Shown here piece by piece: positions 9,722 through 17,887 of a DNA stretch of 64,000 bases (positions within the stretch are counted from its first letter, which is position 1; each line of letters starts with the position of its first letter). This stretch comes from Shimia sp039969785 (GTDB taxonomy: Bacteria > Pseudomonadota > Alphaproteobacteria > Rhodobacterales > Rhodobacteraceae). The position numbers and the translations under genes are program-made. The notes under the pieces are model-generated. The model was not told the origin of the DNA and did not search any database. It saw only the letters and a program-made list of their open reading frames with translations. The DNA is taken from assembly GCF_039969785.1 (NCBI RefSeq), contig NZ_JBDVNC010000004.1, forward strand, positions 186,001 through 250,000, in the 5' to 3' direction.

Positions 9722-9736
9722 TTGCGATAATCGCAA
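9722..9736. promoter_or_regulatory. Palindromic operator candidate for the IclR regulator
   Basis: The sequence TTGCGATAATCGCAA is a perfect inverted repeat of 7 bp around a single A. It sits 43 bp upstream of the Rieske oxygenase start and 69 bp upstream of the IclR start, in the only divergent promoter region of the cluster. IclR-family dimers usually bind palindromes of about this length, so this is the best operator candidate. Confidence 0.65.
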
Positions 9737-9779
9737 ACTTGCGCGACTATCGACCAATCATGCGAACAGCGAGGCCCAT

Positions 9780-11105
9780 ATGCTCAGCCAGGAAATGAAC
9801 GATATCATCACCCGTATCACCCCCGGAACACCAGCAGGCGACGTTATGCGCCGCTATTGGCAACCCGCTGCGCTGCTGGACGAACTGTCCGGCAACCGTC
9901 CGGTTGTGCCGGTGCGTCTGCTTGGCGAAGACCTTGTTTTGTTTCGTGACAGTCAGGGCGAACTGGGCCTGATCCAGCGCGCCTGCCCACATCGCGGCGC
10001 TGACATGTGTTATGGTCGGCTCGAAGATAACGGCCTGCGCTGTCCATTTCACGGCTGGCACTTCAACCGTTCCGGCCAATGCGTCGAACAACCCGGCGAA
10101 CCCGAAGGGTCGCGCATGCATGAGAAAATTCAGGCCACCGCATATCCCGTGATCGAAAAGAACGGCATCATCTTTGCCTATATGGGCCCCGGCGATCCAC
10201 CTGCCTTTCCCAATCTCGATTGCTTTCGCGCGCCTGACACACATGTGTTTGCGTTCAAAGGTCTCTGGGAATGCAACTGGTTGCAGGCGCTTGAGGTCGG
10301 CATCGACCCCGCGCATGCGTCGTTCCTGCACCGCTTCCTTCAGGACGAAGACCCGGACGATGGCTATGGCAAACAATTCCGCGACAAGGCCGCCGATACC
10401 GAGATTCCCATGACCCGCCTGCTGCGCGAATATCCTCGCCCTGAAATCAGCGTGGAAGACACCGATTATGGCATGCGCATCATTGCGCTGCGCCATCTGG
10501 ACGATGGCCGCACCCATGTGCGTGTCACCAATCAGATTTTCCCCGAGGCGATCAGCATCCCGATGTCCCGCGAGATGATTATCACCCAATGGCACGTGCC
10601 GATTGATGACGAAAACTGTTATTGGTACTCGATGTTCACAAGCTTCGACAAACCGGTGAACAAAGACCTGATGCGCGCGCAGCGGCTCGAAGAACATGTG
10701 CTGCCCAGCTATGCGCCTAAGAAGAATAAGCAGAACAATTATGGCTATGACGCCGAAGAACAAGGCGCGCTGACCTATACCGGCATGGGGCTGGACATCA
10801 ATGTGCACGACCAATGGGCGGTCGAGAGCATGGGTGCCATTCAGGACCGCACCCGCGAACATCTGGGCAAAACCGACATTGCCGTCATCGCCTATCGCCG
10901 CAAATTGCGCGCCGCGATCAAGGCACTGCAGGACGGCGACGAAACTGCGCTCCCGATGCGCAACGGGGTCGACCCGGCGACAATTCACGGCCCGATTTCC
11001 AACGACACGCTGTCCAGCGATGGGGATTGGCGCAAGTCCTACCATGAGGGTGATGCGGCGCGACGCGCGGCCTGCACCAACTGGGACGCCAAAATCTCTT
11101 CCTGA
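9780..11105 (+). CDS. Rieske aromatic-ring oxygenase, phthalate-dioxygenase-like oxygenase subunit
   Basis: This 441-residue protein holds a Rieske [2Fe-2S] centre (C69, H71, C88, H91 in CPHRG and CPFHGWHF) and a mononuclear non-heme iron site (D176, H179, H184 in the DPAHASFLH segment). This is the layout of the single-component-oxygenase group that includes phthalate 4,5-dioxygenase and vanillate or dicamba demethylases; those need a separate reductase, and none is encoded nearby. It probably hydroxylates, demethylates or otherwise oxygenates an aromatic or N/O-methylated substrate. It is the first gene of a four-gene plus-strand run. Confidence 0.92.
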   Translation: MLSQEMNDIITRITPGTPAGDVMRRYWQPAALLDELSGNRPVVPVRLLGEDLVLFRDSQGELGLIQRACPHRGADMCYGRLEDNGLRCPFHGWHFNRSGQCVEQPGEPEGSRMHEKIQATAYPVIEKNGIIFAYMGPGDPPAFPNLDCFRAPDTHVFAFKGLWECNWLQALEVGIDPAHASFLHRFLQDEDPDDGYGKQFRDKAADTEIPMTRLLREYPRPEISVEDTDYGMRIIALRHLDDGRTHVRVTNQIFPEAISIPMSREMIITQWHVPIDDENCYWYSMFTSFDKPVNKDLMRAQRLEEHVLPSYAPKKNKQNNYGYDAEEQGALTYTGMGLDINVHDQWAVESMGAIQDRTREHLGKTDIAVIAYRRKLRAAIKALQDGDETALPMRNGVDPATIHGPISNDTLSSDGDWRKSYHEGDAARRAACTNWDAKISS

Positions 11106-11183
11106 TCCCGCACCGCACACCTGGCAGACAGACCAGCATTTATCCGCTAGCCTGCCCTAAACGGTTTGCAAAAGGACACGTCT

Positions 11184-11828
11184 ATGCCTCACGAACCCCA
11201 AGAGGTCCTGCAATTCTGGTTTCCCGATACGGGCCATGAGAACAGCCTCGAAACCCATGGCGCGTTCTGGCAGGAACGCATGCAAGGCGGAATGGATGAC
11301 GCAATTATCCGCGATTTCGCGGATCTGACGCTGGCCGCGGCACAAGGCCAGCTGGATCACTGGGCCAAAACCGCGCGCGGACGTCTGGCGTTACTGATCG
11401 CGCTTGATCAGTTTCCCCGCTCGCTCTGGCGCGATACACCTGCCGCGTTTGGGCAAGACATCAAGGCAACCCGTCTGGCGCTCAAAGGACTTGAAAACGG
11501 ACATTTTGACGAACTCGCCCCTTGGGAACAGACCTTTTTTGTGATTGCGATTTCACATTGCGAAGGCCCCGACCACCTTGAGCGGATGAACGCGCTTGAG
11601 ACGGTTGTGGAACGTATTATCGCACGCTTGCCAGAGCCGCTTGCCGATCTCGCGGGCAACTTTCGTGGCCAGCAATCTATTGTGACAGACGTCATCACCC
11701 GGTTTGGGCGCCATCCCCACCGCAACCCGATCTACGGACGCGCCTCAACACCCGCCGAGCAAGCCTATATAGACACCGGCGATTTTCCGCATTTGCGCGA
11801 TGCCACCGCGACGGAACCGTCCACATGA
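11184..11828 (+). CDS. DUF924 family protein
   Basis: A 214-residue soluble protein that matches the DUF924 family from its opening VLQFWFPD motif onward, including ALDQFPRSLWRDTPAAFGQD and the helical repeat-like C-terminal part. The family fold is TPR-like; its biochemical role is not established to my knowledge. The start at 11184 follows AAAGGACACGTCT. It lies between the Rieske oxygenase and the glutamine-synthetase-like gene, so a part in that pathway or simple hitch-hiking are both possible. Confidence 0.85.
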   Translation: MPHEPQEVLQFWFPDTGHENSLETHGAFWQERMQGGMDDAIIRDFADLTLAAAQGQLDHWAKTARGRLALLIALDQFPRSLWRDTPAAFGQDIKATRLALKGLENGHFDELAPWEQTFFVIAISHCEGPDHLERMNALETVVERIIARLPEPLADLAGNFRGQQSIVTDVITRFGRHPHRNPIYGRASTPAEQAYIDTGDFPHLRDATATEPST

Positions 11829-11868
11829 TCAGACCATGTACCACGCGCTTTATTTCTAAGGATCTGCA

Positions 11869-13326
11869 TTGACCGACACCCGGACCAATATTGCCTCTGG
11901 CACGCTGGCGCAGCTGGGCCTGCTTGACTCCGACGGCATCGACGCCGCAACTGCATTGGCTGACACAATTGCCGCCTCTGATCTTGAAACGATCCGCGTC
12001 CTGTTCCCAGACCAACATGGTATCTTGCGCGGCAAAGCTATTGTGGCCTCTGCCCTGCCCTCGGTTCTGGCCAATGGTATGGCAGCACCTTCTACACTGT
12101 TGCTCAAAGACACATCCCACCGCACGGTGTTTCCGGTCTGGACAGGCGAGGCCGCAACCGAAGCCGATCCAATGCGTGGCGCGGGTGACATCCTGCTGGC
12201 GCCGGACCCATCCACCTTTCACCCCCTGCCATGGGCACCGCATTCCGCGTGGTTGTTGTGTGACGCACATTTCAAGACCGGCGCACCAATCCCATTTTCG
12301 TCGCGCACGGTCCTGCGCAGGGCGCTTGAAAAATTGGCCGCGCGGGATTTGACACTGACCGTGGGTTTAGAGCTGGAATTTCATGTCTTTGACCGTCTCG
12401 ACCCCGCCCCGGAACACAGTCAAGCCACCATGCCCGCGCACCCGCCACGCACCCGCCCGCTTGCGCCGGGGTATCAGTTTCTGACTGACGCAATTTATGA
12501 CGTGCTCGAACCGGTTATGGATGACATCCGACGCACAGCGCAGGCGATGGGTATGCCGGTGCGCTCAACCGAAGTCGAAATGGGCCCATCGCAGTTCGAA
12601 GTCACCTTTGAGCCGGCAGACCCGATGACCCATGCCGACACGATGATCATGTTCCGCACCATGGTCAAAGAACTCTGCGCACGGCGCGGATTACACGCCA
12701 CCTTTATGTGCCGTCCTCGACTGGACAATGTCGCGGCATCCGGCTGGCATCTTCATCAATCCCTGTCAGACGCCACAGGCCGGAACCTGTTCATGCCCGA
12801 AACCGAGGGCACGCCAACACCATACGCCTCCGCATGGATGGCGGGATTGCTGCACCACGCCGAAGAATCCTGTCTGCTGACCACGCCAACCATTAACGGC
12901 TACAAACGGTATCAGCCGTTTCAGCTGGCCCCGGACCGTATCCAATGGGGACAAGACAATCGCGGCGCCATGCTGCGCGCGCTCATGTTGCCCGGCGATC
13001 CCGCCAGCCGCATCGAAAACCGCGTGCCGGAAAGTGCGGCCAACCCCTATTACGTGATCGCCTCGCAAATCCTCTCTGGCTTGTCCGGTCTTGAACAATC
13101 TCTGACGGCCCCGCCGCCCTGCGAACAACCCTATGATCCCACCGCCAAAGCCCTGCCTGCAAGCCTGCTGGATGCCATTGTGCATTTCGAACAAGGTGCC
13201 CTCTACCGCGCGACTTTAGGTGATGGATTTGTCGACTATCTGACCCGCATCAAACGCGCCGAGTGGGACCGATACGTCGGCGCGCTCTCGGAATGGGAGC
13301 AGGCCGAATACTTCGGTCTGTTCTGA
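11869..13326 (+). CDS. Glutamine-synthetase-family ligase (gamma-glutamyl-amine ligase type)
   Basis: A 485-residue protein with the beta-grasp N-terminal domain and catalytic domain of the GS superfamily: the metal-binding segment EMGPSQFEV, GWHLHQSL and the NGYKRYQPFQLAPDRIQWGQDNRGA loop. Proteins of this diverged branch often ligate glutamate to amines (gamma-glutamylputrescine, gamma-glutamylisopropylamide or gamma-glutamylanilide synthases) rather than to ammonia. Translation appears to start at TTG (11869), preceded by AAGGA. It is followed after 4 bp by the arylamine N-acetyltransferase gene, and this proximity supports an amine substrate. Confidence 0.85.
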   Translation: MTDTRTNIASGTLAQLGLLDSDGIDAATALADTIAASDLETIRVLFPDQHGILRGKAIVASALPSVLANGMAAPSTLLLKDTSHRTVFPVWTGEAATEADPMRGAGDILLAPDPSTFHPLPWAPHSAWLLCDAHFKTGAPIPFSSRTVLRRALEKLAARDLTLTVGLELEFHVFDRLDPAPEHSQATMPAHPPRTRPLAPGYQFLTDAIYDVLEPVMDDIRRTAQAMGMPVRSTEVEMGPSQFEVTFEPADPMTHADTMIMFRTMVKELCARRGLHATFMCRPRLDNVAASGWHLHQSLSDATGRNLFMPETEGTPTPYASAWMAGLLHHAEESCLLTTPTINGYKRYQPFQLAPDRIQWGQDNRGAMLRALMLPGDPASRIENRVPESAANPYYVIASQILSGLSGLEQSLTAPPPCEQPYDPTAKALPASLLDAIVHFEQGALYRATLGDGFVDYLTRIKRAEWDRYVGALSEWEQAEYFGLF

Positions 13327-13330
13327 CGCG

Positions 13331-14134
13331 ATGTTGCAATCCGACGCATATCTTGCCCGTCTGGGCCTTGCCAAACCGGTGCCTCATACGCTCAAGGGAC
13401 TGCAGACCCTGCAGGCCGCGCATCTGCACGCGATCCCTTTTGAAAATCTCGATCCGCTGTTGGGCATCGTACCCGATCTCGACCTCGGCGCCATTCAGAC
13501 CAAAATGCTGAAACAGGGGCGCGGCGGCTATTGTTTCGAGCAAAACGCACTGTTTGGATGCGCCTTGCGCGAATGGGGTTTTGCCGCCGAACCGCTTTTG
13601 GCGCGCGTGCGCAACGGCGCGCCACATGGCGGCGCACGGTCACATCAGGCGTGGATCGTGGCCATTGAAAGCAAAGAATACCTCGCGGATGTTGGGTTTG
13701 GTGGCGCAGGTTCTATCGCACCGCTGCGCATAAGCACCGAGACGACACAGGACACCCCAAGCGGCGCATATCGCATCAGCCACGATGACACGACCAATGA
13801 AACAGTGCTCGACAAGATGTCTGGCACGGGTTGGTTTTCCTTGTTCAGCTTTGACAGGATCGAAGTTGCGCCGGTTGATTTTGAAGCTGCCAATCACCTG
13901 TGCGCAACATGGGACAAAGCACCGTTTCGCACAAACCTGATGATGGCGCGCCACTTGCCATCCGGACGGATCAGCCTGTTCAACCGCGCCTTTCGCGAGG
14001 CGGGACAAACGCGCATGATCGACACGCTCAAAGAATTCGAAACCATCCTGACCAACCGGTTCGGCCTGACCCTGCCCGCAGGCATGGCAACCGCAGCATG
14101 GCAGCGTATCAAGGATCAGCCGACCGGGCGCTAG
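13331..14134 (+). CDS. Arylamine N-acetyltransferase
   Basis: This 267-residue protein has the full NAT catalytic triad: C68 in RGGYCFEQN, H105 in SHQAW and D120 in LADVGFGG. It follows the usual length and layout of bacterial NATs, which transfer acetyl from acetyl-CoA to arylamines, hydrazines or hydroxyl-arylamines in the cytoplasm. The gene begins 4 bp after the glutamine-synthetase-like gene and ends overlapping the convergent TRIC gene by 4 bp. Its position suggests protection against, or processing of, an aromatic amine made or consumed by the cluster. Confidence 0.92.
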   Translation: MLQSDAYLARLGLAKPVPHTLKGLQTLQAAHLHAIPFENLDPLLGIVPDLDLGAIQTKMLKQGRGGYCFEQNALFGCALREWGFAAEPLLARVRNGAPHGGARSHQAWIVAIESKEYLADVGFGGAGSIAPLRISTETTQDTPSGAYRISHDDTTNETVLDKMSGTGWFSLFSFDRIEVAPVDFEAANHLCATWDKAPFRTNLMMARHLPSGRISLFNRAFREAGQTRMIDTLKEFETILTNRFGLTLPAGMATAAWQRIKDQPTGR

Positions 14135-14745
14135 TCCCGGGCGAAACGGGCAATCACAATCAGACGCGCGATCAGCATCAGCGCAAAGCACACCACAATG
14201 GCCACGGGTTCATCCATATGTGGCTCGACCAGCACAAAAACGCCTCCGCCAATCAGCGAAATTGTGGCGTATAAATCTTCCTTCAGCACCGACGGCGTGA
14301 CATTGCACAGGATGTCCCGGATCATGCCGCCCACGGTTCCTGTGATGCAGCCAATGACCACCGCGATCAGCGGATGAGTCTGCATTTCCAGCGCAACCTC
14401 AATGCCCACCAAAGTGAACAACGCCAGCCCAACCGCATCAAATTGCATCAACAAACGCAATCGGCGTCCATTGCCCGAAGGCAACCGCGCCCCAATAACA
14501 AACGCCGCCACGGCGACAGGGATCGCGGTCAGCAAATAGGTCAGATCGTTGATCCAGAACACCGGCACGCGCCCCAACAACAGATCGCGTACCGTGCCGC
14601 CGCCAACAGCCGCCGCCACCGCAATCACAATCGCGCCAAACAGGTCGAGTTCATGCCGCACACCCTGAATTGCCGCGGACGCAGCCATCACGGCCGTGGC
14701 CGCCACAGTCAGAAAGAAGACGACATGGGCCAACGGATCAATCAT
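14131..14745 (-). CDS. TRIC-type (YicG/UPF0126) cation channel family membrane protein
   Basis: A 204-residue protein with about seven hydrophobic segments and two internal repeats, each with the glycine-rich signature of the family (GGGTVRDLLLG in the first, GGMIRDILC in the second). Prokaryotic TRIC homologues form trimeric monovalent-cation channels; other members have been linked to glycine transport, so the cargo is open. The start at 14745 overlaps the upstream dehydrogenase subunit by 8 bp, placing it last in that operon. Confidence 0.85.
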   Translation of the reverse strand: MIDPLAHVVFFLTVAATAVMAASAAIQGVRHELDLFGAIVIAVAAAVGGGTVRDLLLGRVPVFWINDLTYLLTAIPVAVAAFVIGARLPSGNGRRLRLLMQFDAVGLALFTLVGIEVALEMQTHPLIAVVIGCITGTVGGMIRDILCNVTPSVLKEDLYATISLIGGGVFVLVEPHMDEPVAIVVCFALMLIARLIVIARFARD

Positions 14746-16144
14746 GAGGCGCGGTCTGTTCCAACGGATCGTCAGGGTCGTAAAGCGCGCCAAGCTGTCC
14801 AAGGGAAACCGGCTTGAGCGGCGGGCGAATACGGTAATACCCGGTGTCGTCCGGGCTTTGTCCATGCGCATCGCTCAGCAAGTTCGAAACGGTTAGTCCG
14901 CAATAGCGACCCTGACACCGCCCCATGCCCGCACGGGTAAAAGCCTTGGCCTGATTGGGGCCCAGACATCCCTGCGCCGCAGCGGCGCGAATGTCGCCGG
15001 CGCTGACCTCTTCGCACCGGCACACGGTGACGTCGTCCTCAGGCAACATGGCGGCTGCATAAGGCGGATAGGCGCGATCCAGAAACGGGCGAATGCTAAG
15101 CTCAATATCGCGGTTGGCGATCAAAGGCTTCGCCTGCCGGTCACGATCCAGTAGCGTCAGACCACCCAGCGCCTGCGCAATCCCCATCCCTGCGATACGC
15201 CCCGACAGCTCGGCCGCAAGAGCACCGCCAATTCCGCCACCATCGCCTGCAATCCATAACCCGGCTTTATCTGTTTTGCCCCATTGATCCACTTGCGGGA
15301 CAAAAGCCTGTTGACGCTTGTCCCAGTCGTGCGACACCCCAAGCGCATTGCTTGCTTGCACATTCGGGACAACGCCATGGTGCAACAACACCGTGTCACA
15401 GGCCAGCTCGTGAATTCGTCCGCCGCAAGTGAAATGCAACGCTTCAACCCGTCGACTGCCCAGCAACGCCAGCTTTATTGACCCGACATGACGCGGAATT
15501 CCCGCGTTGCGCAATTCGTTCAGCATGGCGGCTCCACGTTGTAAATACCGCCAGCCCCGCATCGCAGCGCGCCAATGCGTCAGCGCCGTGCGCATATCTC
15601 CTCGTGTCTGGGTCTCGACCAATGCTTTGGGCGGGCAGCCAGCCCGCAAAAGCTGTACCGCCACCAGATATAAAAGTGGCCCGGACCCAACCAACACTGC
15701 TTCACGGGCCGCAACACTTGACTGTTTCAGCATGATTTGCGCCGCACCTGCCGTCATCACGCCGGGTAAAGTCCAACCCGGGATCGGCATGGCACGCTCC
15801 AACGCTCCGGTCGCCAGCAGAACATGATCGGCCTGCACGTTCTGACTACCTTCGTCCGTCAGATAAGACACACTATTGTCCTGAACAGACCAAACACAGG
15901 CGTTAGGCACATATGTTATCCCCGGCGTGGACAATGCGCCCACCAAGGGCAAACCCTTGGAAAAATCTCGCCCCAGTATTTTGGGATACCGCTCGGCGGC
16001 GGTTTCAACATTGCGATAGATTTGCCCACCTGCAGACGGGTTTTCGTCCAGCAGCAAGACTTGCAATCCATGCGACGCGGCCTCTGCAGCGGCGGCCATC
16101 CCCGCCGGACCGGCTCCGACGACAACCAGATCAGCGCGCTGCAT
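14738..16144 (-). CDS. FAD/[2Fe-2S] dehydrogenase subunit (HcnB/opine oxidase A/hydroxyproline dehydrogenase alpha type)
   Basis: The 468-residue protein starts with a Rossmann FAD fingerprint (VVGAGPAGMAAA), has a second dinucleotide-binding region in the middle (VLVGSGPLLYLVA) and ends with a BFD-type [2Fe-2S] domain (CRCEEV, then CQGRYCG). This architecture is typical of the larger electron-transfer subunit in HcnABC, octopine/nopaline oxidase and D-hydroxyproline dehydrogenase. The start at 16144 overlaps the small ferredoxin subunit by 14 bp. Which amino acid or opine is oxidised cannot be read from sequence. Confidence 0.88.
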   Translation of the reverse strand: MQRADLVVVGAGPAGMAAAAEAASHGLQVLLLDENPSAGGQIYRNVETAAERYPKILGRDFSKGLPLVGALSTPGITYVPNACVWSVQDNSVSYLTDEGSQNVQADHVLLATGALERAMPIPGWTLPGVMTAGAAQIMLKQSSVAAREAVLVGSGPLLYLVAVQLLRAGCPPKALVETQTRGDMRTALTHWRAAMRGWRYLQRGAAMLNELRNAGIPRHVGSIKLALLGSRRVEALHFTCGGRIHELACDTVLLHHGVVPNVQASNALGVSHDWDKRQQAFVPQVDQWGKTDKAGLWIAGDGGGIGGALAAELSGRIAGMGIAQALGGLTLLDRDRQAKPLIANRDIELSIRPFLDRAYPPYAAAMLPEDDVTVCRCEEVSAGDIRAAAAQGCLGPNQAKAFTRAGMGRCQGRYCGLTVSNLLSDAHGQSPDDTGYYRIRPPLKPVSLGQLGALYDPDDPLEQTAPHD

Positions 16145-16445
16145 ACGGCCCCTCCCGCATCTGGCGCGCGGGCTGAATATCCAGCCCTTCTTTGACCTGC
16201 ATGAGACACGCCTGACTCGTTTCCCCGTCGACCTCGACAAGACAGTCAAAACAGGTACCCATCAAACAGAACGGCGCACGCCCCACGCCACGCGAAACAG
16301 TTTGGTTAAAAGCTTCGATACCCACCATCAACAACGCCACAGCAAGGTTCGCTCCGTCGGGCAAAAGATAATCCTGCCCGCCAAATTTCACTGACACTTT
16401 CGGCGCGTCAGGATTCAGGTCTTTAAATCGCGAATCTGGATTCAC
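16131..16445 (-). CDS. [2Fe-2S] ferredoxin-like small subunit of the dehydrogenase
   Basis: A 104-residue protein with a plant-type [2Fe-2S] binding loop, CLMGTCFDCLVEV followed by a fourth Cys in SQACL. It corresponds to the HcnA or hydroxyproline dehydrogenase gamma subunit that links the two flavin subunits. The start is taken as GTG at 16445, because GGAGG precedes it by six bases inside the end of the upstream gene; an upstream ATG at 16478 lacks such a site. It overlaps both neighbouring genes, indicating tight translational coupling. Confidence 0.85.
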   Translation of the reverse strand: MNPDSRFKDLNPDAPKVSVKFGGQDYLLPDGANLAVALLMVGIEAFNQTVSRGVGRAPFCLMGTCFDCLVEVDGETSQACLMQVKEGLDIQPARQMREGPYAAR

Positions 16446-17520
16446 CAAACACCTCCAAATCTGGCACTTTACCAACACCGGTCAACCAATTCGGCAGACT
16501 GCGTGCATGCACGGCCGCCAATGTAATTCCGCTGTGACACGTTACCAGAAACGCGCCGGGGGCTTGTGTGCTTTCCTGATAGATCGGAAGCCCGTCCGGC
16601 GACATCACCCGCAAAGCCCCCCAACTGCGCAAAACTTTGGCATCCGCCAACGCCGGATAGGCCTTTACAGCCTCAGCTGCCAATTGTGTCATGCCTTTAC
16701 GCGTCACGCCATCATCCAACCCAACCAGCTCATTGGTTGCACCGATCTGCACAGCACCATCTTCGGTTTGCCGTGCAATCAAAGACGGGCGTCGAATGAT
16801 CTCTGGCAGCTTTTCAGTGATCAGAACTTGTCCTCGTTCGGGCGTCAACGGCGCCTGAAACCCCAGTTTGGGTCCCAGCTCTGCAGCGCCTAAACCAGCC
16901 GCAAGAATTACTTTCTCCGCATGCACGCCGGTTCCGTCGGCACAGGTCACTTCAAATCCGTCGCCCGCGACCACATCAGTCACGGTTTTTCCACCTGACA
17001 CATGGCCCCCACGACGACGTACATCCGCGCTTAATGCCCGCAACAACCTGAGCGGATTGACGTGCCCATCCTGATGATGCAGCACAGCCCCGAAAACGCC
17101 ATCGCCAATTGCAGGTTCTTGTGAACGCAACGCTTCGGGATCGAGAACCTCAAATGGATATTTACCGTTCAGGTTTCCTTTTATGTGTTCCAGATTTTCG
17201 ACACAGTTCTGCAGGCTTTGTTCACTGAAATGCAGATCAAGCCCGCCGTCCTGAACCAGCGACAGTTCAATTCCGGATGCATCTTCCAACTCTTCGGCAA
17301 AATCGCCCCATAATGCAGCTGATTCCTGGCTCCACACGGCATAGCGCGGCTGGTTAAGCCCCTTACCCTGAACCCAAACCAACCCGAAATTCCCCCGGCT
17401 GGCGCGCAATCCGGTGTCGTCACCGTCCAGAACAACAACCTGGTGGCCAAACTTGAGCAGACCCCATGCCACAGAAAGGCCGACAACACCGCCTCCGATT
17501 ATGGCAAAATCTGCTTCCAT
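16423..17520 (-). CDS. FAD-dependent oxidoreductase, DAO family (catalytic beta subunit)
   Basis: The 365-residue protein has an N-terminal FAD fingerprint (IIGGGVVGLSVAWGLL, followed by VVVLD) and the DAO-family C-terminal motif around WGALRVMSPDGLPIY and CHSGITLA. It is the catalytic flavin subunit of an amino-acid/opine/hydroxyproline-type dehydrogenase and should oxidise a C-N bond, passing electrons through the two downstream subunits to the respiratory chain. It is the first gene of the operon; its promoter must lie in the 367-bp region upstream, which holds a conspicuous inverted-repeat array. Confidence 0.9.
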   Translation of the reverse strand: MEADFAIIGGGVVGLSVAWGLLKFGHQVVVLDGDDTGLRASRGNFGLVWVQGKGLNQPRYAVWSQESAALWGDFAEELEDASGIELSLVQDGGLDLHFSEQSLQNCVENLEHIKGNLNGKYPFEVLDPEALRSQEPAIGDGVFGAVLHHQDGHVNPLRLLRALSADVRRRGGHVSGGKTVTDVVAGDGFEVTCADGTGVHAEKVILAAGLGAAELGPKLGFQAPLTPERGQVLITEKLPEIIRRPSLIARQTEDGAVQIGATNELVGLDDGVTRKGMTQLAAEAVKAYPALADAKVLRSWGALRVMSPDGLPIYQESTQAPGAFLVTCHSGITLAAVHARSLPNWLTGVGKVPDLEVFGESRFAI

Positions 17521-17887
17521 AAAAATCTCCCAAACGCGCTCAATAATTGCACGCTGTCAGTCTATTACCGGGGAAAGTCAGTGTATGCCAATCAACATTA
17601 CACACTTACAAATTATTTGGGGGGCATTGTGCCCCCCGTTTGCCTGCCTGCCTGTCCCGATGGTCTTATGGTTTTCACTGCTGTTTTGTCTGAATTGGCG
17701 GAAAACCGAGATTGAATTGACTATAGGCGTGGCGATTCGAATCAGTCAATGGGGTGATTCGCAAAAACGAATCAATTTGCACGAATCGGACGAATCAGTT
17801 CGGTTTTGCGAGGTTTGTGTCTGAATTTGGCAGGAGCATTCCCAGATTTACGCGGAGATGAACCTCAAAGAGTTGATCAAGGACGCA
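17521..17887. other. Long intergenic region upstream of the FAD dehydrogenase operon
   Basis: This gap lies between the start of the DAO-family subunit and the end of folC, both minus strand. It contains a GC hairpin (GGGGGGC 17619-17625, loop ATTGT, GCCCCCC 17631-17637) without a T tract, and upstream of that the GATTCG/CGAATC array at 17734-17796. I see no credible small gene. Confidence 0.5.
17734..17796. promoter_or_regulatory. GATTCG/CGAATC inverted-repeat array, candidate operator
   Basis: Within 63 bp there are six copies of the hexamer in either orientation: GATTCGAATC at 17734-17743 (two overlapping copies in a perfect palindrome), GATTCG-CAAAAA-CGAATC at 17756-17773 (a perfect 18-bp inverted repeat), and CGAATC at 17782-17787 and 17791-17796. 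It lies about 215-275 bp upstream of the dehydrogenase operon on the minus strand. Such clustering points to cooperative binding of a regulator; none is encoded next to it. Confidence 0.6.

Noticed and set aside
9747..11120. Minus-strand open frame of 457 codons across the Rieske oxygenase gene
   Set aside because: It is antisense to a gene with complete Rieske and mononuclear iron motifs and shows the Gly/His/Arg-rich, low-complexity composition typical of reverse frames in GC-rich DNA.
17619..17637. GGGGGGC/GCCCCCC hairpin as a terminator for folC
   Set aside because: The stem is good but it is followed on the minus strand by AAATAATTTG, not a T run, and lies 250 bp from the folC stop.
17734..17743. 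tRNA T-arm-like GATTCGAATC
   Set aside because: No acceptor, D or anticodon stems around it; it belongs to the hexamer array.
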